From assembly GCA_036653075.1 (NCBI GenBank), contig JAVVUQ010000059.1, forward strand, positions 1-10,042: a DNA stretch of 10,042 nt, in the 5' to 3' direction. The DNA comes from JAVVUQ01 sp036653075. GTDB lineage: Bacteria; Bacillota; Clostridia; Christensenellales; CAG-314. The translations under genes were made by a program, and so were the position numbers. Position 1 is the first letter of the stretch, and every line of letters starts with the position of its first letter. Positions 1-9,300 of this stretch are shown in pieces. The notes under the pieces were generated by a model, which had not been told where the DNA came from, made no database searches, and worked only from the letters and a program-made list of their open reading frames with translations.

Positions 1-32
1 ATGCTAATCTATCCTTTATATTTTAATATAAT

Positions 33-115
33 AATTTATTATAATAATTTATTATAACCAATTTATTATATATAATCTACTCTAAACAATTTATTATAAG
101 CAATTTACTATAAGC
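33..115. repeat. Degenerate 14-bp tandem repeat array
   Basis: Six head-to-tail units start at 33, 46, 60, 74, 88 and 102. Each resembles AATTTATTATAASC; the first unit is 13 bp, the others 14 bp, and the fourth (74-87) is the most diverged. The array lies downstream of the sigma-factor stop codon and its last unit forms the left arm of the palindrome at 101-130. The sequence is very AT-rich, so part of the similarity may reflect composition, but a constant 14-bp phase over six units is more order than the flanking DNA shows. No function is assigned. Confidence 0.6.
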
Positions 116-130
116 GCTTATTGTAAATTG
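101..130. repeat. 30-bp near-perfect palindrome downstream of sigma gene
   Basis: The left arm 101-115 and right arm 116-130 are reverse complements at 14 of 15 positions, with the centre AGCGCT at 113-118. It starts 43 bases beyond the stop codon of the sigma gene. As RNA from the minus strand it would fold into a long hairpin with one internal A-A mismatch, but no T-run follows (the next bases read CTTATAATAA), so it is not a canonical intrinsic terminator. It could be a weak terminator, a 3'-end stabiliser or a binding site for a dimeric protein. Confidence 0.55.
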
Positions 131-173
131 TTAAGATATTCAATTATTATATTCAATACTAATAATAATCCTA

Positions 174-734
174 TTAATCCTTTACATTATATAGACGAGA
201 TAAGCATTCATATTTTGGACAAGTTTTTAAAAGATTTTCAAGTTTTTTTATTCCACGTTTATATTTTTTATAAACAGTCATAATCTTAAGATTGTTTTTT
301 TGCGCTATTTCTTTAAAAGTATATTCTTCAAAATGTTTTTCCATAATAATACATCTTGTTTCTTTATCAAGATTAAACAATAAGTCATTGACTTCATCGG
401 CTAAATCAGTGTCTATATAAGGATATCTTTCTTCTAATAACTGTTCTTCGCTAATAATTTCAATTTTACAATATTTGGGACTTTTTATCATTGAACAAGC
501 AATATTATGAACAAGCGTATAAGTCCACGAAATAGGATTTTTTATGTACTCATTTGACTTATATTTTAAAAGATTACAAAAAAATTCTGCCGCTACATCT
601 TCTGCAAATGCCTCATTTTTGAAACGTCTTACAGTCCATATTATTATTTTCGGATACAAAAAATAAAACAATGCATTAATAGCCTTATCGTTATTTATAT
701 TATTTAAATAATAATTGAATTCTTTCGTATCCAA
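174..734 (-). CDS. Sigma-70 family RNA polymerase sigma factor (ECF-like)
   Basis: This 186-residue protein has the two-domain layout of small sigma-70 family factors. Residues about 21-85 form region 2, with the AEDVAAEFFCNLL helix at 44-56, the NPISWTYTLVHNIA segment at 66-79 that corresponds to the -10-binding part, and a trailing basic stretch. Residues about 113-168 form region 4, where TFKEIAQKNNLKIMTVYKKYKRG (139-161) is the helix-turn-helix expected to read the -35 element. No region 1.1 or 3 is visible. The start is TTG at 732-734, supported by GGGAG at 743-747 eight bases upstream and by the lack of a better ATG before region 2. The gene has its own candidate promoter (885-913) and follows a terminator, so it is probably its own transcription unit. 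No anti-sigma gene is adjacent within the window; one could lie beyond position 1. Its target promoters are unknown. Confidence 0.9.
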   Translation of the reverse strand: MDTKEFNYYLNNINNDKAINALFYFLYPKIIIWTVRRFKNEAFAEDVAAEFFCNLLKYKSNEYIKNPISWTYTLVHNIACSMIKSPKYCKIEIISEEQLLEERYPYIDTDLADEVNDLLFNLDKETRCIIMEKHFEEYTFKEIAQKNNLKIMTVYKKYKRGIKKLENLLKTCPKYECLSRLYNVKD

Positions 735-742
735 GTATTTTT

Positions 743-747
743 CTCCC
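743..747 (-). promoter_or_regulatory. Ribosome binding site of the sigma gene, decides a TTG start
   Basis: On the minus strand GGGAG stands eight bases before TTG at 734-732. This spacing fits initiation at the TTG codon, which encodes the residue just before the conserved sigma N-terminus. No competing ATG with a Shine-Dalgarno site was seen nearby. Confidence 0.75.
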
Positions 748-841
748 GCAATCGACTTTATTTCTTAATATTTATCATTTTTAAATATGTTTTCATTAAT
801 TTGAATGTATATTCAATCTTAATATTTACAAATTTTTGAAA

Positions 842-880
842 AAATACTAATAAAATCATTCATAATCCGCAAATACTAAT
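842..880. repeat. Direct repeat AAATACTAAT, 29-bp spacing, at the sigma promoter
   Basis: The 10-mer AAATACTAAT occurs at 842-851 and 871-880. The second copy overlaps the expected transcription start of the sigma gene and the first sits in its leader. The core AATACTAAT also appears at 155-163, and in inverted orientation at 954-962. Direct repeats close to three helical turns apart are a common form of operator, but the DNA is so AT-rich that chance is possible. Confidence 0.35.
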
Positions 881-884
881 GTTT

Positions 885-913
885 ATTATATCATATTTTT
901 ATTTAATATTCAA
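885..913 (-). promoter_or_regulatory. Candidate housekeeping promoter of the sigma gene
   Basis: On the minus strand the -35-like TTGAAT (908-913) is followed by a 17-base spacer and a perfect TATAAT (885-890). TG at 892-893, one base upstream of the hexamer, makes this an extended -10. Transcription would start near 878, giving a leader of about 145 bases before the TTG start. It lies between the terminator of the upstream gene and the sigma gene, where a promoter is expected. Confidence 0.7.
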
Positions 914-1045
914 TTCATTTAAAGCATAAAAATAAACCTCACTAACTAAAATTATTAGTATTAATATTTATACAATTCTAATTAACTTATATGTAAAATA
1001 ATTATTTAATGTATCATAAATTACTGTTACATATTTAAAATTTAC

Positions 1046-1074
1046 AAAAAGAGTAAAGCTTTAGCTTTACTCTT
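1046..1074 (-). terminator. Intrinsic terminator after the repeat lipoprotein gene
   Basis: The arms 1049-1060 and 1063-1074 are perfect 12-base reverse complements (AAGAGTAAAGCT and AGCTTTACTCTT). On the minus strand the hairpin ends in a T-run (TTTTT at 1050-1046, then G and further T-rich sequence). It lies 76 bases past the TAA stop of the lipoprotein gene. On the plus strand the hairpin is followed by AAATAATTC, so termination is expected mainly for leftward transcription. Confidence 0.85.
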
Positions 1075-1150
1075 AAATAATTCTTATATTGCACTCATAG
1101 CTACCAATTACACTAATTTGTACAATTAAATGATTTTATTATAAATATTT

Positions 1151-3157
1151 TTATTTTTTTGTTATGGCTTTAATTTGTGTAATAGCGATAGCGTAAGCTT
1201 CTGCGGTTGCTTCTGTGCCTACGGCGTCATTTATTGATTGAATACCTGATGATAGAAGCGTTTGAATTTCACTCCAATTGTTTGGTGTATACTCGCTTTC
1301 TATTAAACCATTTACATAGTTGGTTAAATCACGTATTTTAATAACCTTTAAATTTTTCGCTAAAGCTATATCTTCTTGTTTAGTTATTACATTTTCCATT
1401 GCTACGACAGCTTGGTTTACTATTGCATCTGCAGTTGGAGCGCCGCCGATGTATTCTCTTAAAGATAGCAAAGCCTCATTGTATATTGTTGCTAATGTTT
1501 GCCACTGAGTTTCAAAATAATCGTCATATTTATATTTACTATAATTTTCTTTCAATACGCTTATTGCATTTAACAATTTTTCTTCTAATTTTGCTATCGC
1601 ATTAATCATATCTAATGCTTGCGCATATGCTTGCGCTGACGCTTTTGTACCAACTGCTTCGTTTATTGCAATAATTCCATTGTTATACTCTTGTTTTACG
1701 CAATCCCAATTCTCTACGCTATAATCATCTTGTTTCATCGAGTTAAAGTAATTTGTAAGTTCTCTACAATTTACTGTTTTTTGATGATTTGATAGTTCGA
1801 TATCTTCCGCCATTGTAATTACGTTATCCATATTAGCTATTGCGTTATCTCTAATAGTTTGAGCTGTTGGAGCGCCGCCATTATACATTCTTAGTTCCAA
1901 CACAGCTTGGTTGTATATTTCGTTTAACTGTTGCCATTCCGCTTGGAAATAATCTGATTGATTATACGATGCCTTTATACCTTCTATTTCTTTTACAAAT
2001 GCTAAAAGTTCATCATTAAGCATTGATATCGCCTTAATTTTATTGAAATATTCTGCGTATGCGTTGGATACCGCTTTTGTGCCTTCTGCATTGCTAATCG
2101 CTTCTATTCCTTCGTTATATAAAGCTTTTATCATATTATAATTTTCTACGCTATAATAAATTTCTGTAAGCGATTCTACTTGATTTCTTAAATCTCGTAT
2201 TTTATTATTTTTTAGACCTTCTGCTAAAGCTATATCTTCCGCTTTTGTTATTACGTTATTAATAGCCAATATTGCTGTGTTATAAATAGTTTGAGTCGTC
2301 GGAGCGCCGCCTATGTACTCATTTATTCCTTTAACGGCTTCTTGATAAATATTAATAATTTCGTTCCATTGCTCTGTAAAATAATTTTCTTTTTTTAGTT
2401 CGTTTACACAATCATTTAATTTTGTTTGATATGTCTTAATTTGAGCAATCATCTTAACAAAATCTTCGATTATTATATCCATTTCTATTTCAGACGCAGC
2501 TTTCATTATTCTATTATAATCAAGATTATATTGAGCGGATATTAAACTATATGATTCATCATCATACCAATTACTATTAATATTTGTATAAATATCATTT
2601 AAAGCCGCTTGTTTAAACTGTATCATTTTATTTGAATTGTATTGGTATTTTGCTATTAATTCTACCGATTCCTTTATCGGCGTATCGTAATTAAAAGCTT
2701 CTTGCCCAATAAACCAACCTATAAAATCATAACCTTGCGGCGCTATTGGATCGTTTACTTTATTTAACTTTTTTCCATAAAGTACTTTCTGCGCTTTAGG
2801 CGCATTTGTTCCTAAGAGCGCATTAAAGGTTACTGTTAAATACTTTTCATTTACAACCACATATGTTATATGCTCCTTAAATGAACGATATCTCAGCCTT
2901 AACACCTTTTCTCCTAAGGTATTTGTGTTTAATCCCTCTACCATATAATCAGCTATGTTTTTGTTCTTGATTTCTCCGTTTTTATATGTAATTGTTAAAC
3001 TTAAACCACTTAAGTCTACTTCTTCGTTTAACTCGTAAACGAACTCATATCCGTTTAGGTTTAATTCTATCTTTGTAATAGGATTTCCTATATCGCATCC
3101 TACTAATACTCCCAACGCAAGTATCAACAACACAATTATTAATAGTCTGTTTTTCAT
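1151..3157 (-). CDS. Repeat-rich surface lipoprotein (Ig-like, InlB B-repeat, helical repeats)
   Basis: This is a 668-residue secreted lipoprotein. Residues 1-20 form a signal peptide ending in a textbook lipobox (LVGC), so Cys21 should be lipidated and the protein held on the outer face of the membrane. Residues about 26-104 resemble a bacterial Ig-like domain of the Big_3 type (NEEVDLSGLSLTITYKNG at 44-61). Residues about 107-172 are an InlB B-repeat / Listeria-Bacteroides repeat, with YGKKL, QGYDFIGWF (141-149) and ELIAKY. From about 195 to the C-terminus the protein is helical, with three repeats at an exact 144-residue period plus a degenerate half repeat; these resemble FIVAR-type extracellular helices. 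The ATG at 3157 is preferred over a TTG at 3184 because AAAGGAG sits six bases before it and it starts the signal peptide. No LPXTG or other wall anchor follows. Its ligand is unknown; a stalk or adhesin role is inference. Confidence 0.88.
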   Translation of the reverse strand: MKNRLLIIVLLILALGVLVGCDIGNPITKIELNLNGYEFVYELNEEVDLSGLSLTITYKNGEIKNKNIADYMVEGLNTNTLGEKVLRLRYRSFKEHITYVVVNEKYLTVTFNALLGTNAPKAQKVLYGKKLNKVNDPIAPQGYDFIGWFIGQEAFNYDTPIKESVELIAKYQYNSNKMIQFKQAALNDIYTNINSNWYDDESYSLISAQYNLDYNRIMKAASEIEMDIIIEDFVKMIAQIKTYQTKLNDCVNELKKENYFTEQWNEIINIYQEAVKGINEYIGGAPTTQTIYNTAILAINNVITKAEDIALAEGLKNNKIRDLRNQVESLTEIYYSVENYNMIKALYNEGIEAISNAEGTKAVSNAYAEYFNKIKAISMLNDELLAFVKEIEGIKASYNQSDYFQAEWQQLNEIYNQAVLELRMYNGGAPTAQTIRDNAIANMDNVITMAEDIELSNHQKTVNCRELTNYFNSMKQDDYSVENWDCVKQEYNNGIIAINEAVGTKASAQAYAQALDMINAIAKLEEKLLNAISVLKENYSKYKYDDYFETQWQTLATIYNEALLSLREYIGGAPTADAIVNQAVVAMENVITKQEDIALAKNLKVIKIRDLTNYVNGLIESEYTPNNWSEIQTLLSSGIQSINDAVGTEATAEAYAIAITQIKAITKK
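1154..2389 (-). repeat. Three in-frame 432-bp tandem repeats within the lipoprotein gene
   Basis: Unit 1 covers 1958-2389 (residues 257-400), unit 2 covers 1526-1957 (401-544) and unit 3 covers 1154-1525 (545-668, truncated by the stop). Landmarks recur exactly 144 residues apart: YF..(Q/E)W at 259, 403 and 547; GGAPT at 283, 427 and 571; Y(S/T)..N(Y/W) at 335, 479 and 623; and GT(K/E)A at 359, 503 and 647. Each unit is itself two related helical halves. A degenerate extra second half occupies residues about 195-256. The units are diverged in protein sequence but have no net insertions or deletions between these landmarks. Confidence 0.9.
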
Positions 3158-3163
3158 CTTGTT

Positions 3164-3170
3164 CTCCTTT
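3164..3170 (-). promoter_or_regulatory. Ribosome binding site of the lipoprotein gene
   Basis: AAAGGAG on the minus strand ends six bases before the ATG at 3157-3155. It selects this start over the in-frame TTG at 3184-3182, which has no such site and would place a hydrophilic extension and part of a hairpin in front of the signal peptide. Confidence 0.85.
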
Positions 3171-3171
3171 G

Positions 3172-3199
3172 TAGTAGCCACCAATTGTGGTGGCTACTA
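3172..3199 (-). promoter_or_regulatory. Perfect 12-bp hairpin next to the ribosome binding site
   Basis: The arms 3172-3183 and 3188-3199 are perfect 12-base reverse complements (TAGTAGCCACCA and TGGTGGCTACTA) around a four-base loop. In the mRNA the stem ends one base before AAAGGAG. There is no T-run on either side, so it is not a usual terminator, and it is the most GC-rich patch of an otherwise AT-rich gap. Likely roles are protection of the transcript's 5' end, intercistronic processing or stability between the protease and lipoprotein genes, control of ribosome access, or a repressor operator. The sequence does not decide among these. Confidence 0.8.
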
Positions 3200-3205
3200 A
3201 TACAT

Positions 3206-3234
3206 TTCTAATTTTGTCTATTATTAAGTTTCAA
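3206..3234 (-). promoter_or_regulatory. Weak candidate promoter for the lipoprotein gene
   Basis: On the minus strand TTGAAA (3229-3234) is followed by a 17-base spacer and TTAGAA (3206-3211), a poor -10; shifting one base gives TAGAAA. If used, the transcript would begin at about 3199, right at the foot of the hairpin at 3172-3199. The same position reads TGAAAC, which resembles the -35 of some ECF sigma factors, but no matching CGT-type -10 is present. The match is weak in such AT-rich DNA, and read-through from the protease gene is an equally good explanation for expression. Confidence 0.25.
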
Positions 3235-3368
3235 TAATTGCATTTCTATTATTTCTTTTTGTTTTTATTTCATTTTTAATCCTATTTTTTAACTTTAACA
3301 CTAACAATTTCATTAATAGATTGAATTATTTAGCTTAATTCATAATCTAAAACTATTTTGCATTGTGA

Positions 3369-6300
3369 TTATTTTACTATTATTGTTTTAAAATATGTTG
3401 TCCAAATAAGATTTCTGTACGTGTCGTTTCCGTTACATATTAATTCCAATTCCACGTCCATTTTTTCAATATGTTTAACAAAGTTTGATTGATAGTATTT
3501 TGCTCCTTCAATATATAATCCTTCCAAAGCTGGAGCAGTTTCGCTTAAAAACGTTAATGTCTTTAAGTTTAAGCAATCATAAAATGCTTTGTCGCCTATT
3601 GATTTCAATGTCGATGAAAAAGTTACATTTTTAATGTTATTATTTCCGTAAAACGCATTTATTGAGATTTTTAATAATCCTTCGTTTAATTCAATGGTTT
3701 CTGCGTTTCCATAATAATGATATAAAACTGTTTTTTCAGCGTTATATAATGTATCATTTTCGTAAACAAAAGTTTTGCAGCTTTCGTCAAGTATTATATT
3801 TTTAATATTAAAGCAACCATAGAAAACACTACTAAAATCAAATGATTCAGTATTATATAAAGTTACTGTTTCTAATAATTCGCAATTTTCAAAAGCAAAT
3901 AAATGTACATTTTGTATATTGTAAAGTGATACATTTGTCAATTTTGTATTTGCAAATGCGCTTCCGCCAATCAATTCTACTTTAGAAAGGTTTATTTCGT
4001 TTAAGCTTGTATTAATAAACGCGCCAGCATTTATTGCTACTAAATCTCTAACAATTGCTTTCTGCAATGCTATGCAACCTTCAAAAGCGCCCATTCCTAT
4101 GTATTCAACGCCTAACATTTCAATTTCTTTAAGCCATACGCTTGATGCAAATACTCCGTCATTTAATGCTTTTACCGTTTCTGGCACGCTATAAAATTCG
4201 TCTAATTTTGCCGCTGGATATTTGATTAAAGATGTTATATCTTTATTATATAATGCTCCGTCAACTGACGCATAAACATTATTTTCTTCGCTTACTGTTA
4301 TTTCCATTAAAGATTTGCAATTATACAATACGCTTGCTAAATTAATTTCTCCCAAATTTGCAGGGAAATAAATACTCTTAAGAGAAGTACAATTAGCAAA
4401 AGCTCCTTCATCAAAACTATATAATTGTTCACTATATTTAATGCTTTCTAATGATGCGCATCCTTCAAAAGCGCTTTCACCAATATTTTTAACTGATGGA
4501 AGATTTATTTCCTTCAATGATGTGCAACCTGTAAATGCGCTATATGCAACGATTTGCGCATTTTCAAAACCTATAACTGTTGTAAGTTTTTGACATTTAT
4601 AGAAAAACAAAGGATAAATAGCTGTTAATTCACTGTCTAACATTGTTACTTTTTCAAGATTGTCACAACCTTCGAAGAAAGCAACGCCCATTGGAATTCC
4701 AACTGGTATAACTACTTCAACTAAAGAATCACAATCGCTAAACATACTATCATATCCATTATCATCTACAAACGCCGCTACTGGATAATCAAATTCTTTT
4801 AGTTTATGCATTCCAGTAAATGCCCCTGATCCGATAAATGTTGTATCTTTATTTAACATCATACTTTCCATACCTGTTCTATAAAAACAATTTCTACCAA
4901 AATAGGTAATATTTTCTATATTAACCGATGATAAATTCCTACAATTTCTAAATGTATCATCTGGCAATTTCGTTATGTTTGAATGAAGTACAACGCCTTT
5001 AAGTAGATTTTTATTTGATGTTGTATAAGAACCAAACATAGTTACTGATGAACGATATTCGCCCTTTATACTTGCTGTGTATTCAAATTCAATATCTATC
5101 ATTTCCATTGAAGCTGTACCAAATTGATTTTCTGCAAGTTCTAATACTGTATCTGGTACAACAAATGAACCATCGTAGTCCCATTCAGATGTCATATACA
5201 TTTTGGTTTTTGCTTTATCATAAACTACGCCATATTCATCTTTGATAAGATATTCATTATCTGCTGAAATATCAAAACCATCAATTAATTTAGGACAAGT
5301 ACCAAAAGCATAATCTTCAATTATATTGACATTTTTATAAAATACGACATTTTCTAAGTTTTTACAAGCATTAAATGCGTAACTTCCTAATTTTTCTACA
5401 TTTCCATAAAAGTTAACTGTCTTAAGATTATCTAAATAAGCAAATGCATGCGTACTTAAATCGAATACTTCTCCATAAAAATCTTGCAAATAGTTATCTA
5501 TATTTCCAACATCTTGATGGAAATTAATTATTCCTAATTCAAAACAGCCTAAAAATGATTCGCCCACTATATTATTTACTTTTCCATAAAAATCGACTGT
5601 TTTTAATTTTATATTTAATAAGAAACAATTGAGAATCGTATCAATATCAGCATATATTTCCAATGTTTCAAGTTCCATCATCATTGCAAAGCATCTACTT
5701 AGCGATAAAGTTGAATTAGATTTTGGAATAACGAGTTTTTTCATCGTACTATTGCCTGTTATAGCGCCATCTCCAAACGATGATAATGATGCGCCTGTAA
5801 AGTCTAATGCTTCTAAACGAGACATACAGCCCAAAGCGTATCTTCCTAACGTTGTCAATGTTGTTGGCGTTTTTAAGGTTTTTACGTTATACGCTTCAAA
5901 AAATGCCATATCTCCAATAGTTGTTATGCCTTCTGGAATAACGACATTTATTATATCATAATTTCTATAAAACGCATTTTCGCCAATTTCGGTAATACCT
6001 AAATCGCTTGGAATTGTTACGTCCCCGCCCACGCCGTTATATGCTACTAAAACACCGTCGACAACAACAAATTCTTCTTTTAATTCTTCTTGTGTTAAAC
6101 TATTTCTAATTTCTGCGTTTCTTATATCCCCTATCGCTATTATATCCGTCATATTTAATAGAGAATTTGTAACAAATTTTTCGTTTTTATGTCTATTAAG
6201 TTCGATGTCATCCGTTGTTTTTTGTGGGTTGTTTTGGTTGGTTTTTTGTCCTAACTCAATATCATATAATCTTTCATTTCCTGCATAGTCAATTAAATTA

Positions 6301-9300
6301 ATTGCAAATGTATTATTTACGATGCCTTTCATATATTTTGTTACATCAATAACCATATCATTTGCGCAACCTTTTTTAAATTCATATACTGGAACAGGAT
6401 CTTTTGATATCGCTTTATATTCGGTATCCGTTCCTTGTGTATACATCGCTATTGCTTGCATATAGTGGTTATCATACATATTTAAATCTAAATATGTTCT
6501 TCCATTTTCTTCTCTAAGTTTAACGCTATTCATTGTTGGCGCTTCGTAGTCAATATAAATAGGAAATTCAATGGATTGATTTACGTCAACGTCATTAACT
6601 TTTGCTTTAGCGCGTAATATTAATTTTTGGTTGTTTGCCCATCGATAATATTCTGCAGTTACGTTGCCAAATTCAATATCTAAAAGGAATATATCTCTAC
6701 CATCTTGATAATATACTTTTGGAATACTATATAAATTCTCGCCAAGATATAATGTATTACCATATATATCTTCAACTGAAAGTTCTAATTCGGAAATGTT
6801 ACGTAATGATGTCATAGTTAAAAATGCAAGTTCGCCTTTATAGCCTAATGCAATTTTGTCTACGCTTGGCTTTGGAACTTCAATATCATCTGCACCGAAC
6901 ACGTATCTTCCCAAACCTACTGCTTTATAAAATCCTATTTCTCCAAGATTTCCAATCAATTTTGATGTTTTGATATCCACAAATGAATTCTGTGGAATTG
7001 CTGTGTTATCCATAAACTCAAAATATGTCGGTTCAAATACTGGAATATTATACCAATCGCCATAAAATGACACGAAAGGTATGCTTAATTCTACGCCTTG
7101 TTCAACTGGTTTTAATTGAGCAAATCCTTCTACATATATACCATTAACATAATTTTCGTCCATATATGCTTTATCTGATTGCGTCAATGTAATTATTACT
7201 TTAATTTTTGCAGTTTGTCCTGCTTGTACAGTTAAAATATTTCCGTCAATATTTCCGTTTGTAACGCTGTAATCCTTTTCAGCATTTTCAAATATATATG
7301 AAATACCGCTCATTCTGCCATTTACAGCTTTTTCTGTAGCAACTATTGTATCAATATAATAACTTGCGTCAACTTCGCCAATATTTACTACGTTAAAATT
7401 CAATGTATATATTCCATCTTTGTTTACATCGTGACCTAAACTCATTTTCGCATAATCTGATCCAGTTACGCTTAAATAAGCTTTTGTCGCTATTGCGCCA
7501 TTTATATCGGCTATGCCAGCGCCTTGATAACGTGGAGTTATTATATTGCCATCCATATCATACGCCATCTTTGCGCTACTCATTAACACACAATTTACCA
7601 TAGCTTTAAGCTCGGCTGTTGTCAAATCAGGATATGTCGTCTTTAAATATCCCGCCAATACACTTGAAACTCCCGCTACGTTTGGAGCAGCCATACTCGT
7701 GCCACTCATATAATCGTAACCATTTGTGTTGTGTTCCATATCATATACAGCGTTAACGGTTGAATATACGTTTCCGCCTATTCCGCAAATATCTACGCCT
7801 AAGGTTAAATCTTCAAGCACGCCTTGCGATGAAAATGGCGAAGACTCTAAGTATGTAAATTCTTTACTTAAAAATATTTTGCCACTTCCAATATCGGTTA
7901 ATATTTTTGCTTGATCTAATCTTATCGTCGCTGTGGGAATTACTTGATTAGCAATAATAGCGTTAATCGTACCTGCTTCCGTATTATGAATAATACAGCC
8001 TATTGCGCCTTTTGATGCCGCTATCGCTTGCTTTTCTTCAAATGGAATTTCTCCACGCTTAATAACGGCAATTTTACCATTAACATCTACTTTTTCGTAA
8101 TCTATCTCTTTACCCGCTCCGCCTACGCATACAAATTCAAATTCGCTTTCTGTTTTATCTTTAAGTATGTCAATGAAATTGTATCTTGCTAATCCGCCAG
8201 AAACTGCGCTGTTTATCATTATTTTTGTACCATTAATTAATCCATATAAACCTATGGTATTATCAAATGACCCTACGCTAATTCCATTTTTATAGGATGC
8301 TGGACTTCCAACAATACCATTATCAGGATTTTTTGTAAAATTATTAATTGATGAGTCTATTCTGTCATTTCCAGTTGCAATAGACAAAATCATTCCCGTT
8401 TTACCCGCAAGATTGTACGCATTATTAATAAAGTTCAATGAAGCGTCTCTTTCAGTCGTAAATCCGCAACCACGTCCTAAACTTAAGTTAACAACATCGC
8501 AACCTAAAATTATAGCGTCTGAAACCGCTGCCATTATATCTGTTGAATACGCTCCGTTTTCATAATCGCTAAATACTTTAAATATCGCTAATTGCGCATC
8601 AATTGCAACGCCTTGGAAAAAGCCTTCTTCATTTCCTGCAATTATGCCCGCTACGTGCGTGCCGTGCGCTCCGCCATTATTAGCAACAGCAGAATATTCT
8701 GGGTTTACGTCACTGTCTTTGTCAGCATAGTCAAACATAAACGGAATTTTTGCGCCGCCATATACTTCATAAGCGTCCATCCAACCGTTAGTCATCGCAT
8801 TACAGTTTAAACTATCATAAACATTTTCTATATCTTGCATCGTCATCGCTGGATTCTTTGGCGCTGTTGCAAACGCTCTATGATAAATATCTAATCCAGT
8901 ATCAATTACGCCTACTACTGTGCCTGCGCCTGTATATCCGCTTTCATTTCTTAAAATTCCATATGTATTAAACATTTGAGTATCAACATCAACCGACTTG
9001 GGCGTGTCATACTTTTCAGATATTACTACACTTTCAACTCCCGCAAGTTTTCGCAATTTCGCAATATCACCGTATCGCAAATATGCCGAAAATCCATTGA
9101 ATAATGTGGTGTATCTATGCTTAATGTCCATTTTTACGCCTTTTTCTGCAATTTGATTTATAACACTTGTTTGCTTTTCTAACAATTGAGTATTTAAATC
9201 TTTGCCTTCTAATGAACTCGCAAATTCGCCTACTGTCGAATAATTAGAGTTTTGCAAATAAGTCTCAACCATTCCAAGTCCACCCACTTGCACTATAACC

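Noticed and set aside
801..816. TTGAATGTATATTCAA inverted repeat in the sigma-gene leader as an operator
   Set aside because: The arms are only six bases and A/T-dominated; similar short inverted repeats occur throughout the gap, so it was not listed as a site.
1095..1106. Similarity between a lipoprotein 3'-untranslated segment (minus-strand AATTGGTAGCTA) and the right arm of the hairpin at 3172-3199
   Set aside because: The match is one short 12-base stretch with a mismatch and no matching partner arm, so chance is the simplest explanation.
3158..3184. Nine-residue N-terminal extension of the lipoprotein from a TTG at 3184
   Set aside because: It would translate through the hairpin arm and the ribosome binding site; the ATG at 3157 has AAAGGAG at six bases and begins the signal peptide.
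5629..5961. Plus-strand 110-codon reading frame within the LRR region, and similar shorter ones elsewhere in the two large genes
   Set aside because: They lie entirely opposite long, clearly functional minus-strand genes, lack ribosome sites and domains, and arise from codon bias in the repeats.
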